Shown one piece after another: positions 7,683 to 15,498 of a stretch of 39,013 bases of DNA (position 1 is the stretch's first letter; every line of letters starts with the position of its first letter). A program made the translations under genes and the position numbers. Source of the DNA: Flavobacteriaceae bacterium. GTDB lineage: Bacteria > Bacteroidota > Bacteroidia > UKL13-3. The DNA lies in the NCBI GenBank assembly GCA_009693575.1, contig SHWZ01000001.1, positions 90,095-129,107 on the forward strand, in the 5' to 3' direction. The notes under the pieces are model-generated. The model saw only the letters and a program-made list of their open reading frames with translations. It did not search any database and was not told the origin of the DNA.

Positions 7683-8315
7683 ATGGATACCACTCCCCGC
7701 ATGACCGAGGAACAATTGGTGGAGACGCTCAGGCAGGGCAGTCAGGAGGCTTTTAGCTACCTGTATGATAATTATTCGCAGACACTTTACGGGGTCATTT
7801 ACCGCATGATAAACGATGATAATACTGCACAAGATATTTTGCAGGATTCATTTGTAAAAATTTGGAAAAACATAGCCAATTACGACGAAAGTAAAGGCCG
7901 GCTTTACATCTGGATGCTGAACGTAGCCCGCAATCAGTGTATTGACACCATGCGATCCAAGGCTTATCAAAACTCCCAGAAAAACCAAAACGTGGAGGAT
8001 GCCGTACATGCGGTGGACAAAACCAACAGGACAGTGCAAAATCCTGAGATAATTGGACTGAAGCAACAGGTGATGGCTCTGAAAAAAGACCAACGCGAAC
8101 TGATTGACTTAGTATACTTCAATGGATTGATCAAAGAACAGGCAGCCAAGCAGCTGAAGATACCCACAGGTACGGTGAAGACAAGAATACGAGCGGCATT
8201 GTTGCAACTTCGAAAAGTATATATGAACGGACTAAGCTGGAAATCTGTAAAGTTAATTTGGAATTCAATAACTAAGAACTATCTACTAAGAACTATAAAC
8301 GATAAGTCGGCTTGA
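7683..8315 (+). CDS. ECF RNA polymerase sigma factor (sigma-70 family)
   Basis: A 210-residue ECF sigma factor. Region 2 spans about 24-95 (SYLYDNY, DILQDSFVKIWKN, WMLNVARNQCIDTMRSK) and region 4 about 128-180 (ALKKDQRELIDLVYFNG, then the helix-turn-helix QAAKQLKIPTGTVKTRIRAALLQLRK). It redirects RNA polymerase to a regulon not visible here. The stop overlaps the start of the anti-sigma gene (TTGA), so the two are translationally coupled. The last about 28 residues, after the point where ECF factors normally end, are unusual; residues 197-208 are encoded by five tandem degenerate heptamers, so the tail looks like an acquired extension. An alternative start at M7 is possible. Confidence 0.92.
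   Translation: MDTTPRMTEEQLVETLRQGSQEAFSYLYDNYSQTLYGVIYRMINDDNTAQDILQDSFVKIWKNIANYDESKGRLYIWMLNVARNQCIDTMRSKAYQNSQKNQNVEDAVHAVDKTNRTVQNPEIIGLKQQVMALKKDQRELIDLVYFNGLIKEQAAKQLKIPTGTVKTRIRAALLQLRKVYMNGLSWKSVKLIWNSITKNYLLRTINDKSA
8271..8305 (+). repeat. Five tandem degenerate heptamers, ACnAnnn
   Basis: Thirty-five bases divide exactly into ACTAAGA, ACTATCT, ACTAAGA, ACTATAA, ACGATAA. Units 1 and 3 are identical. The array lies inside the 3' end of the sigma-factor gene, next to the anti-sigma start. The same unit type occurs at 10281-10301 and 36361-36402. Confidence 0.7.
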
Positions 8316-9157
8316 ACACCAAGAATTACATAGCATCAGGCATGATTGAAGGTTACCTATTTGGGTTGGCCAATGCAGATGAACGCTTGGAGTTTGAGCA
8401 AATGCTGAAAGTTGATGCAGAGCTGAGGGCTGAATATGAAAAAGTGCAGGATAGTCTGTTGAATTATATGAAGTCGAACCAACGTAAGTTGCCCGAAGGC
8501 ATGAAAGAAAAGCTTTGGGAGAAACTATCAGGCACAGCTCAAATGGGAGAAGGGCATCGGTTGAATCTGGTGGAAAGTGCTGAGCAAATGGTGATGAAAC
8601 GTGCCCCAATAATTGTGAGGTTGATGCCATTTGCTGTGGCGGCTTCCTTGGCTTTATTCTCAATGAGTGCATATATGGCCTGGGACTATCATAAAAAATG
8701 GTTGAGGTCGGAAAATAAAATAGCAGGACTGGAAAAAGAGAAAAACCAAGTAGCCGACCAATTGAAGCCTCTACAATCGAAGCTAGATGATGCAAACAAC
8801 GACCTTGACCACCTGAACCATCAAGGCATAAAACTGGTACGAATGCATGGCAAGGGAATTTCACCCGAGTCTTCCGCATTGGTTTGTTGGGATACCAAAG
8901 CGAAAACTGTTTGCTTATATGATATGAAAATGCCTGCTGCTCCAAGCGGCAAACAATACCAACTGTGGGCCATAGTGGATGGCAAGCCAGTGAATGTAAG
9001 CATGATTGATTTTGCCAAAGTGGACAAAAAGCATAATTCATATAGCATGAATAATATAAAGATAGAAAATGCATCAGCGTTTGCTGTCACCCTCGAGAAT
9101 GAAGGTGGAGCTGAAGTGCCCACCATGGAAGCCTTGTATATGATGGGGGGGATTTGA
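8312..9157 (+). CDS. Anti-sigma factor, RskA family, single-pass membrane protein
   Basis: A 281-residue protein. The N-terminal cytoplasmic part (YIASGMIEGYLFGLANADERLEFEQML) is the sigma-binding helix bundle of RskA-like anti-sigma factors; the zinc-binding HxxxCxxC of other anti-sigma factors is absent. One transmembrane segment lies at about 104-124, a coiled coil at about 130-172, and an RskA C-terminal domain at about 173-281 (MPAAPSGKQYQLWAIVDGKP, AFAVTLENEGG). The start is TTG at 8312, overlapping the sigma stop by 4 nt; the first conventional ATG (8342) would remove conserved residues. It should hold the sigma factor at the membrane until an envelope signal frees it. The signal and target genes are unknown. 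Confidence 0.9.
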   Translation: MNTKNYIASGMIEGYLFGLANADERLEFEQMLKVDAELRAEYEKVQDSLLNYMKSNQRKLPEGMKEKLWEKLSGTAQMGEGHRLNLVESAEQMVMKRAPIIVRLMPFAVAASLALFSMSAYMAWDYHKKWLRSENKIAGLEKEKNQVADQLKPLQSKLDDANNDLDHLNHQGIKLVRMHGKGISPESSALVCWDTKAKTVCLYDMKMPAAPSGKQYQLWAIVDGKPVNVSMIDFAKVDKKHNSYSMNNIKIENASAFAVTLENEGGAEVPTMEALYMMGGI

Positions 9158-9230
9158 TTTGTCAGCCTGTACCGATAACTATACTATCGGGATCTAAACG
9201 ACGCTTGTTGCAAAAAACTTTTTGAAAGAG

Positions 9231-9572
9231 TTATTTCCCCATCGCCATCTCGTTCATTTTCTCGACAACTTTCTCTTGCACTTTTTCGTAAAAATCCGGG
9301 TGTTGACTGTACCATTCCCAGCTTTTGCGAAAGTTGGCTGAGTCGGTGCCGTGTTTTTTGTAGATAGCTTCCGAATAATCAACCATGCGTTGGTTGTGCT
9401 GAACTATAGGAAGAACAGCATTGCTTACAGTGGCCTGTGCCAAGTGTATATCCACTAATAGTGTTTGCATACTATCGGGCTGAATAATTGTAGAAGGGAC
9501 GGTATTGCTACCACAGGCAAAAAAGAAACAGATTGCCAAGGCTTTCAGGGGTATAAATTTGCGGGCTGTCAT
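9231..9572 (-). CDS. DUF4296 lipoprotein
   Basis: A 113-residue protein with an N-terminal hydrophobic stretch ending FFFACG, so C20 is the likely lipid-modified cysteine. The remainder matches the DUF4296 pattern: PSTIIQPDSMQTLLVDIHLAQ, then a YSEAIYKKHG segment and SWEWYSQHPDFYEKVQEKV. This small helical family is found in Bacteroidota and has no established function. It is divergent from yggS with 47 bp between starts. A weak -7 (TACTATTG) lies upstream on the minus strand. Confidence 0.85.
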   Translation of the reverse strand: MTARKFIPLKALAICFFFACGSNTVPSTIIQPDSMQTLLVDIHLAQATVSNAVLPIVQHNQRMVDYSEAIYKKHGTDSANFRKSWEWYSQHPDFYEKVQEKVVEKMNEMAMGK

Positions 9573-9619
9573 ATGGATTTAGTTTCAATAGTAAGGGGTA
9601 ACTCCATATTCTACCAAAC

Positions 9620-10276
9620 ATGAGCATTCCAAAAAAAATAGAACAACTGAAAAAGGAACTTGGCCAATGCAAACTGGTGGCGGTGAGTAAAACGTATCCT
9701 GTTGAAAAAATCTTAGAAGCATACCATATTGGGCAGAGGCTTTTTGGAGAAAATCGTGTGCAGGAACTTTGCGAAAAGCAACCCCGTTTGCCAGCAGATG
9801 TTGAATGGCATCAAATAGGTAGCCTGCAAACCAACAAGGTGAAACACATCGCACCTTTTGTCAGCCTCATCCATTCGGTAGAAAGCCTGAAACTATTGGT
9901 GGAAATAAACAGGCAAGCAGAAAGAAACAACAGAACTATAAACTGCCTTTTGCAAATGCATATAGCAGTTGAAGAAACCAAGCACGGCCTTGACAAGCGA
10001 GAACTGGAAGAACTATTAAATTCAACGGAATACTCTGGCATGAAAAATATACAAATCTGTGGATTGATGGGTATGGCCACCAACACGGATAATCAAGAGC
10101 AGGTACGAAAAGAATTCAGTGGCCTTTGCCAGCTTTTCAACGAGCTGGAAGGTAGCCATTTTGCCAACCAACCTCGTTTCACCGAACTAAGCATGGGTAT
10201 GAGCAGCGATTATAAAATAGCCATCGAAGAAGGCTCTACCATGGTGAGAATTGGAAGTGCAGTATTTGCAGATTGA
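9620..10276 (+). CDS. yggS: YggS/PROSC-family pyridoxal phosphate homeostasis protein
   Basis: A 218-residue PLP-binding protein. K24 in LVAVSKTYP is the Schiff-base lysine. FGENRVQEL, WHQIGSLQTNKVKHI, IHSVESLKL, GLMGMAT and the closing LSMGMSSDYKIAIEEGSTMVRIGSAVF are all characteristic of the family. These proteins have the fold of a PLP-dependent alanine racemase N-domain but no known catalytic activity; they buffer PLP and affect amino-acid metabolism. The gene stands alone, divergent from the DUF4296 gene, and its stop is followed at once by a heptamer repeat array. Confidence 0.93.
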   Translation: MSIPKKIEQLKKELGQCKLVAVSKTYPVEKILEAYHIGQRLFGENRVQELCEKQPRLPADVEWHQIGSLQTNKVKHIAPFVSLIHSVESLKLLVEINRQAERNNRTINCLLQMHIAVEETKHGLDKRELEELLNSTEYSGMKNIQICGLMGMATNTDNQEQVRKEFSGLCQLFNELEGSHFANQPRFTELSMGMSSDYKIAIEEGSTMVRIGSAVFAD

Positions 10277-10280
10277 AAAA

Positions 10281-10301
10281 ACAGGGAACAAGGAACTAAA
10301 A
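10281..10301 (+). repeat. Three tandem degenerate heptamers between yggS and msrA
   Basis: ACAGGGA, ACAAGGA, ACTAAAA in exact 7-base phase, in the 35-bp gap between two convergent genes. Same ACnnnnn unit class as 8271-8305 and 36361-36402. Short enough that chance is possible on its own. Confidence 0.5.
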
Positions 10302-10311
10302 ATTCTTTTTC

Positions 10312-10959
10312 CTACATCCCAGATTTAACCTTCTTTTCAAACGTATGCCGAAACTTTTCGAGCTTAGGCACAATAACATATTGACAGTATGGGTTGCTGT
10401 TACCGTTCTGGTTGAAATAGTTTTGGTGGTAATCTTCAGCAGGATAAAACACCTCCAGTTTGGCTATCTGTGTTACAATTGGTTTACCTGTAAAAATATT
10501 TGAGCTATCCAATTCGTGTTTCACCTTTTCGGCAGTTTGCTTTTGTTCATCATTAGTGTAGAAGATTGCTGAACGGTACTGTGTGCCTTTGTCGCCGCCC
10601 TGACGGTTGAGGGTGGTAGGGTCGTGGGTGAGGTAAAACACATGACAAAGCTCCTCGAAGCTGATAACGGAAGGGTCGAACGAAATTTGGCACACCTCTG
10701 CATGGCCGGTGTTGCCGGTGCATATTTCAGCGTAGGTAGGGCTTTTGGAAGTACCGTTTGCATAGCCCGATACAACAGTGTCAACTCCCTGAAGGCGTTG
10801 GAACACAGCTTCTACACACCAGAAGCAGCCAGCACCAAAAGTGGCAGTTTCTTTTTTTTGACTCATTGTTCTTTGATTGTTTACGGGTGATAAGGCCGCC
10901 TGACCGCAACTGGAAAAGAAAGAAGCAGAAAGCAGGGCAAATAACAGCGAACGGTTCAT
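10312..10959 (-). CDS. msrA: Peptide methionine (S)-S-oxide reductase MsrA, probable lipoprotein
   Basis: A 215-residue MsrA. The catalytic C45 is in FGAGCFWCVE, with C48 two residues later; GGDKGTQYRSAIFY and YPAEDYHQNYF are typical substrate-pocket motifs. It reduces methionine-S-sulfoxide in proteins. The N-terminus (MNRSLLFALLSASFFSSCGQ) reads as a lipoprotein signal with C18 as lipid anchor, so the mature enzyme is probably periplasmic or membrane-tethered. A start at M32 would give an ordinary cytoplasmic MsrA, but the clean lipobox and an upstream -7-like TATCTTG (10982-10988, minus) favour the long form. No MsrB is fused or adjacent. Confidence 0.92.
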   Translation of the reverse strand: MNRSLLFALLSASFFSSCGQAALSPVNNQRTMSQKKETATFGAGCFWCVEAVFQRLQGVDTVVSGYANGTSKSPTYAEICTGNTGHAEVCQISFDPSVISFEELCHVFYLTHDPTTLNRQGGDKGTQYRSAIFYTNDEQKQTAEKVKHELDSSNIFTGKPIVTQIAKLEVFYPAEDYHQNYFNQNGNSNPYCQYVIVPKLEKFRHTFEKKVKSGM

Positions 10960-11031
10960 AATTTTGTCAGCTTATTTTAGGCAAGATACGAAGCCTGTCG
11001 GATAAAGGTTTTAACCCAACAACAAATTCAA

Positions 11032-12012
11032 TTGAACAAGGCTCACCGTTTTTTCTTTCACAAGTTTAGGCCCTACAGGGCTTTGGCAATATGGTCAAGG
11101 CAAGGCTCCCTACCAGGTTTTGATGGAGTGCCTGTGCTCACTGTATGGAATTTTTTTGTCCGATCGTTCAAAGAAGACGACCTATCCATGCGGGCATCCT
11201 TTATGGCTTACAATTTTTTCATGGCCATCTTTCCCGCCATAATCTTTTTCTTTACGATTATTGCCTACTTCCCCATCCAAGATCTGCACGAGGGCATTAT
11301 GCAATACATAAAACACCTAATGCCTGCCGATGCTTTCTCAGCCGTGGAGTCAACCCTGAATGACATCCTAACTATTCAACACGGCAGCTTGCTTTCCATA
11401 GGTTTTATTTCTGCCTTGCTGTTTTCGGCTAATGCGGTGTTCAATATGTTCAAGGCTTTCGACAAATATGATAATTCACCGGGGCATCGTTCGGTTTTGC
11501 GTAGGCTTTTGCTCAGCCTTGCTATGACGTTGATATTTTCTGTATTACTCATCCTTTCCGTAGTGCTTATAACCTTTGGGCAGATTGCCATTGACTGGAT
11601 GGAAAGCAAACATTGGCTCAACGATAATATTACCTATTATAGCCTTATCGTGTTGCAGTGGGTGGTCACCTTGTCCATTTTCTATTTGGTCATTGCATTT
11701 TCTTACTACTTCGGCAGCTCGCTGAAACCCAAGTTTAAACTCATAACACCCGGAGCTACACTAGCTACCATTGTGTCTATCATTGCCACCGTTGGTTTTG
11801 CATTTTATGTTAACAATTTTGGCAGCTACAACAGGCTGTATGGCTCCATTGGTACATTACTAATCGTCTTGATTTTGATATACACCAATTGCCTCATCAT
11901 CCTCTACGGTTACGAACTGAACGCGAGCATTGACAAAGCCCGAAAGCATCACTTGAAACCTGCTGAAATGACAGCAGCAAATTTGGAACAATCGGTTGAA
12001 AAACGCGTATGA
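11032..12012 (+). CDS. YihY/virulence factor BrkB family membrane protein
   Basis: A 326-residue protein with about six transmembrane segments. The opening (GSLPGFDGVPVLTVWNFF), RASFMAYNFFMAIFPAIIFF and the later GSYNRLYGSIGTLLIVLILIY are hallmarks of the YihY/BrkB family (once mis-called RNase BN). The function is not settled. The start is TTG at 11032; there is no ATG close by that keeps the N-terminal domain. Divergent from msrA. Its last codons run close to the small membrane protein at 12038, suggesting a two-gene unit. Confidence 0.88.
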   Translation: MNKAHRFFFHKFRPYRALAIWSRQGSLPGFDGVPVLTVWNFFVRSFKEDDLSMRASFMAYNFFMAIFPAIIFFFTIIAYFPIQDLHEGIMQYIKHLMPADAFSAVESTLNDILTIQHGSLLSIGFISALLFSANAVFNMFKAFDKYDNSPGHRSVLRRLLLSLAMTLIFSVLLILSVVLITFGQIAIDWMESKHWLNDNITYYSLIVLQWVVTLSIFYLVIAFSYYFGSSLKPKFKLITPGATLATIVSIIATVGFAFYVNNFGSYNRLYGSIGTLLIVLILIYTNCLIILYGYELNASIDKARKHHLKPAEMTAANLEQSVEKRV

Positions 12013-12037
12013 TGCAAATGAATTCAGGTGGAAACGC

Positions 12038-12307
12038 ATGACAACACCACAAACTAAAATGACATGTAGAAAAGCATTTGGTCGTGAAATAGAAGTTGCC
12101 GTTTCAAAACATTCGCAACCTATTTGGTTCCGAATAATGAAGTACTTGCTGCTTAGCTGTATGCTTTACTTCCTTTGGGAAAGCGAGTGGCTTTGGATCA
12201 TTTTAGTCATCCTGTTTATAGTAGCATTGGGGCTGCATTTTTGGTATAGGTACAAAACAGCAGCCTGGACCAAAAGCTATGGTATGTGGAAATACGATGG
12301 AAAATAA
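12038..12307 (+). CDS. Small hypothetical membrane protein
   Basis: Starting at the ATG at 12038 this encodes 89 residues. A polar N-terminus (MTTPQTKMTCRKAFGREIEV) precedes a hydrophobic region of about 40 residues that may make two transmembrane helices (YLLLSCMLYFLW and WIILVILFIVALGLHFWY), ending in an aromatic basic tail (WTKSYGMWKYDGK). A longer frame from 11996 would overlap the YihY gene and is less likely. No family recognised. It follows yihY by 25 bp in the same direction. Confidence 0.6.
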   Translation: MTTPQTKMTCRKAFGREIEVAVSKHSQPIWFRIMKYLLLSCMLYFLWESEWLWIILVILFIVALGLHFWYRYKTAAWTKSYGMWKYDGK

Positions 12308-12995
12308 TAAGAGGGTACTTTGTACTTCAGATGGTACATCCACCGATCCCTTTCCTAACTCATGCCAAGCTCCAGAAGCCTCGGTTACGAAGGATAGTTT
12401 TAGTCGGAACGACGCAAGGTTGAACCCTAGGAAATGTTCAATAATTACAAAACAAGATTTAGCCTTTTGCTAAAAGGTCGTTGGCTTATTACGCCACTCA
12501 CAAGTGAAATAAAGCCATTCGTTCAGTCCGAAATTGTTAATTTATTGAAAACATGAATTATGTGAATTATTAAAGGATTCGCATTTTCAAAATCCGCTGT
12601 TATTAATGTTTTGAACTCATTTGGCTTAGCCAATACCTATTTTGGCTAATTTGGCTTAGGACTGACGCATCAATCGTGCATTACTTACAGTCGATTTCTT
12701 AGGGATCCTACAATTTTAGTTTCACTTCCTCATCATTCATGAGAAAAGGTAATTTATCAAAATCAATACTGGAAAGAATGCCCTTGGCCAAAAGCAGTTG
12801 GCTTTTTTTTGTGTGTTTTGGCATCAGGTATTGTTGTGTTGTTAGCTGGAAACAAATGACAACACAATTTTTCCTCGCCCTTGAACCAAGTAGCAAAAAC
12901 AAGATTATATTTGTGGTAGAAACAACTTTAGGTCGGTTCAAGTATTTTGCCACTGTAAGTGTTCGGTTTTTCCTTCATAATTCAATACTAAGCCC
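12308..12995. other. 688-bp intergenic region with short repeats, no confirmed gene
   Basis: No intact gene. Seen: a perfect 6-bp hairpin CCTTTT-GCT-AAAAGG at 12463-12477; an 11-base direct repeat ATTTGGCTTAG at 12619-12629 and 12649-12659, exactly 30 bp apart with a related TTTTGGCTAA between; and a promoter candidate TATATTTG at 12906-12913 for the downstream secreted protein. A minus-strand stretch at 12708-12824 (MPKHTKKSQLLLAKG to NDEEVKLKL) has protein-like composition and could be the tail of a lost gene. Confidence 0.5.
12906..12913 (+). promoter_or_regulatory. -7 box candidate for the T9SS-secreted protein gene
   Basis: TATATTTG is an exact TAnnTTTG match, with TTG 22 bp upstream at 12881-12883. 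A second candidate, TATTTTGC, is at 12943-12950. Either would give a leader of tens of bases. Confidence 0.45.
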
Positions 12996-14486
12996 ATGAT
13001 CAGATTTTTGAGCTTCCTACTAGCCCTTCTCTTTTTTTTACCTGTTTTTTCACAGGCATTGCTCACCAACAATGGGGCTATGATTACCATAAGGGGCGGC
13101 ACTACATTATTTGTAAACGGCAGCCTTGAAAATAAGATAGGAAGCACATTAAGAACCACAGGCGAAGTACGGGTGACGGGCGATATGATTAACAATGGCA
13201 CTATGAACGGCGTTGGTACTCTCTATTTTTGGGGCAGCAACCAACAAGATTTGAACCTGAACGGAGCCAGCATTGATAACCTTCAGATTAACAAAAGCGG
13301 CTCGTCTGTTTCGCTGTTATCCGACCTCACCGTGAGCACCAATGTAGATTTAAGCCTTGGTGTAAGTAGTTTTCTTTTGATAGGAAACAATAACCTGACA
13401 CTTGGTTCGGCTAACATCACTAGCCCTTCTGCCGCTGGCTTTGTAGTAACAGACGGCACAGGCAAACTTATTCGCAATGTGGGCAATACAGCGAAGGCAT
13501 TTCCTATTGGTTCGTCGGTTTCAAACTATACCCCCGCCACCCTTACTAACAGCGGCACGTCTGACAACATTGGCCTGCGAGTGATGGATAGCGTATATAG
13601 TGCCTATGATGGTAACGGAGTTCCAACAGGGAATGCTCTGAACCCAAACCGGGAAGTAAACAAAACATGGATATTGAACGAAGCCACGGCAGGTGGTAGC
13701 AACTTAGCTCTTTCACTCACTTGGAATGTCGCCGATCAAGGGGCTAGTTTTGATAAAAACAATAGTGCTATTGCCTTCTTTAGTGGAGGCGGTTGGCAAA
13801 CCAATACAAACGGAGGTGCAGCTAGTGGCAGCAGCCCTTACACTCGCAGCCGCAGTGGACTTACCCACACCTTGTCTAACTCACCTTTAGGGGTGGGTGG
13901 CCATGCCCTTTCGCCTTTGCCTATCGCCATGCTGCAGTTTGATGTTGTGAAGAAAGGCAAGGATGCATTGCTCACATGGGTCACCGCTAGCGAAACCAAA
14001 AGTAGCCATTTCAATGTACAGCGTAGCTTGGATGGGATTGAATATACTCAGATAGCTACCTTAGTAGCAGCAGGCAGCTCCTCCACAGCCAGAGACTATA
14101 CCTATATTGATGCCAATATAGAGGCATTTGCCAATAGCTACCGCATCATTTACTACCGCATACAATCGGTTGACCAGTTAGAAATCAGCAGTCTTACCGC
14201 AGCTAAAAGTATAAATTTAGGCAATGCATCAAACAAGCCAATTGTCAGCCTGTTTCCAAACCCAAGTATTGGCAACAGCTTATTGTTGTTCAATTCCTTA
14301 GGCCAACAAAATATAAGTATATCCATCAGCGATGCTACTGGGCGGGTTATCAGGATCCAAAATGTAGCTCTTGACGGCCAGCCCAAACAATTTGAGCTTG
14401 ACGGGAGTAACCTTGCAAAAGGCATCTACTTTTTGCAGGTAGGCAATGCCGGCGAACATCAGGTACTGAGGTGGGTGAGGGAATAG
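12996..14486 (+). CDS. Secreted protein with type A T9SS C-terminal sorting domain
   Basis: A 496-residue exported protein. Signal peptide 1-20 ends VFSQ. Residues about 22-300 are rich in Gly, Asn, Ser and Thr with repeated short beta-strand patterns (NGSLENKIGSTLRTTGEVRVTGDMINNGTM has beta-helix-like spacing), as in surface adhesin-like proteins. A segment at about 310-395 (LPIAMLQFDVVKKGKDALLTWVTASETKSSHFNVQRSLDG) is the module that commonly precedes the sorting domain. The C-terminus from about 415 (VSLFPNPSIGN, ISISDATGRVI, LAKGIYFLQV, QVLRWVRE) is a T9SS type A domain, directing export through the PorT-Sov system and attachment or release at the cell surface. No enzyme motif seen. Confidence 0.88.
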   Translation: MIRFLSFLLALLFFLPVFSQALLTNNGAMITIRGGTTLFVNGSLENKIGSTLRTTGEVRVTGDMINNGTMNGVGTLYFWGSNQQDLNLNGASIDNLQINKSGSSVSLLSDLTVSTNVDLSLGVSSFLLIGNNNLTLGSANITSPSAAGFVVTDGTGKLIRNVGNTAKAFPIGSSVSNYTPATLTNSGTSDNIGLRVMDSVYSAYDGNGVPTGNALNPNREVNKTWILNEATAGGSNLALSLTWNVADQGASFDKNNSAIAFFSGGGWQTNTNGGAASGSSPYTRSRSGLTHTLSNSPLGVGGHALSPLPIAMLQFDVVKKGKDALLTWVTASETKSSHFNVQRSLDGIEYTQIATLVAAGSSSTARDYTYIDANIEAFANSYRIIYYRIQSVDQLEISSLTAAKSINLGNASNKPIVSLFPNPSIGNSLLLFNSLGQQNISISISDATGRVIRIQNVALDGQPKQFELDGSNLAKGIYFLQVGNAGEHQVLRWVRE

Positions 14487-14535
14487 CTTGAGCTACTAGC
14501 GGCTAACCCTATCATCGGATTAAAGAAGTAATAAT

Positions 14536-14559
14536 GTCTATTGCAAACTAATAGACCTT
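14536..14559 (+). terminator. Weak stem-loop downstream of the T9SS gene
   Basis: GTCTATT (14536-14542) pairs perfectly with AATAGAC (14550-14556) around a 7-nt loop and is followed by CTTT. It is AT-rich with a poor T-tail, so terminator function is uncertain. The rest of 14487-14679 shows nothing else. Confidence 0.3.
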
Positions 14560-14679
14560 TACAACAGGAGTATATTGAAACACTAGCTCCGTTTTGAAGA
14601 CTCAATGCTAAAGAAGCTTTAATTGACTTCAACTATGAGAATGCCGAAAGCTGAATTAGCAGCCATTTGAGGTGTGAGG

Positions 14680-15498
14680 CTAAAAGGCTATCACCTTCAC
14701 TATTTCGTCAAAATACTTTTCCTTTTTTCTGGCCTTCTTTTTCTCTGCAATATCGCGGGCATGTATAGCTGAACCTATATAATACCGCTGAAACCAAGGG
14801 AAGACTGAGATATAGGAATCAATGAATGAATAGGTTTGCCAAGTGTGAATGAAGCCCCAAATCAAGAAAGCATTCAAGGCCATAGAGTTTATTCCGTTCT
14901 TGATGTCGCCAGCGTATAATTGACCAAGACCGGGAAGGATAATACTCAGGTTTCGGGCTATGATTGGGTTCAGTTTTTCGTTCTTGGCAGCCGTTTTTAG
15001 TAGTTTGTGAAGTGCAACAGAATCAACAGCGGAAAGGTTCTTCACCAACTTACCAAATAGTATTTCGCAGGTATCCATTCTTCCAAGCCCATAGTAGGCC
15101 GATGCAGTCAGGAAGAACAGATTACCTGTTGGGCTTTCCAGTTTCTCCAAAGTTTTTAGGCAGTCATAGTAGTTCTGTGTGGCAAGCTGGCAACGAGCAA
15201 GGCCCTCGATAGCGGCAGTGCTGTTGTCCCCCAAAATTGCTTCTTTGTAGTGGTAGCTTGCAGCCTTGTAATGCCCAGCAAACTCCAAACTACGGCCTAT
15301 CATCTGTTCTGTTATTTCTCTGTATAAATCTAGCGAATCGAAAAAGAGAATACGGTTACCAATATCTTCTATTTGCGTAGAATCGTGCAGCGAATAAAAC
15401 TTGGTGAACAATGCAAAAGTTTTGTCCAAAGTTTGCCCGGAGGAAACTTGGCTTACAAAAAGCAATACGATTACTCTAAAAAATTCTGAGCAACGCAT
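14680..15498 (-). CDS. Exported TPR-like protein with C-terminal membrane hairpin (yidD cluster)
   Basis: A 272-residue protein: signal peptide 1-21 (VSSGQ), helical TPR-like repeats at about 60-170 (ASYHYKEAILGDNSTAAIEGLARCQLA, ASAYYGLGRMDTCEILFGKL), then a hydrophobic C-terminal hairpin beginning LSIILPGLGQLYAGDIKNG and including WGFIHTWQTYSF, and a very basic tail with KKKARKKEKYF. The PGxGQxYxGxxKxG motif recalls TM2/DUF5683-type hairpins and is shared with the upstream neighbour. It overlaps that gene by 23 nt, so translation is coupled. Function unknown; the setting suggests envelope assembly with YidD. Confidence 0.75.
   Translation of the reverse strand: MRCSEFFRVIVLLFVSQVSSGQTLDKTFALFTKFYSLHDSTQIEDIGNRILFFDSLDLYREITEQMIGRSLEFAGHYKAASYHYKEAILGDNSTAAIEGLARCQLATQNYYDCLKTLEKLESPTGNLFFLTASAYYGLGRMDTCEILFGKLVKNLSAVDSVALHKLLKTAAKNEKLNPIIARNLSIILPGLGQLYAGDIKNGINSMALNAFLIWGFIHTWQTYSFIDSYISVFPWFQRYYIGSAIHARDIAEKKKARKKEKYFDEIVKVIAF

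Noticed and set aside
8286-9074. Long minus-strand open frame (262 codons) opposite the anti-sigma gene
   Set aside because: Antisense to a well-supported RskA-type gene; composition rich in Cys, His and Ser without motifs; no promoter or neighbours in support.
12279-12473. Plus-strand frame of 64 codons after the small membrane protein
   Set aside because: Overlaps the preceding gene and shows no motif; the minus strand reads equally well.
12708-12953. Minus-strand frame of 81 codons
   Set aside because: The last 38 codons have plausible composition, but there is no family match and the upstream half is poor; reported only as a possible remnant in the gap description.
12739-12999. Plus-strand frame of 86 codons before the T9SS gene
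   Set aside because: Overlaps the start and both candidate promoters of the secreted protein gene; no recognisable features.
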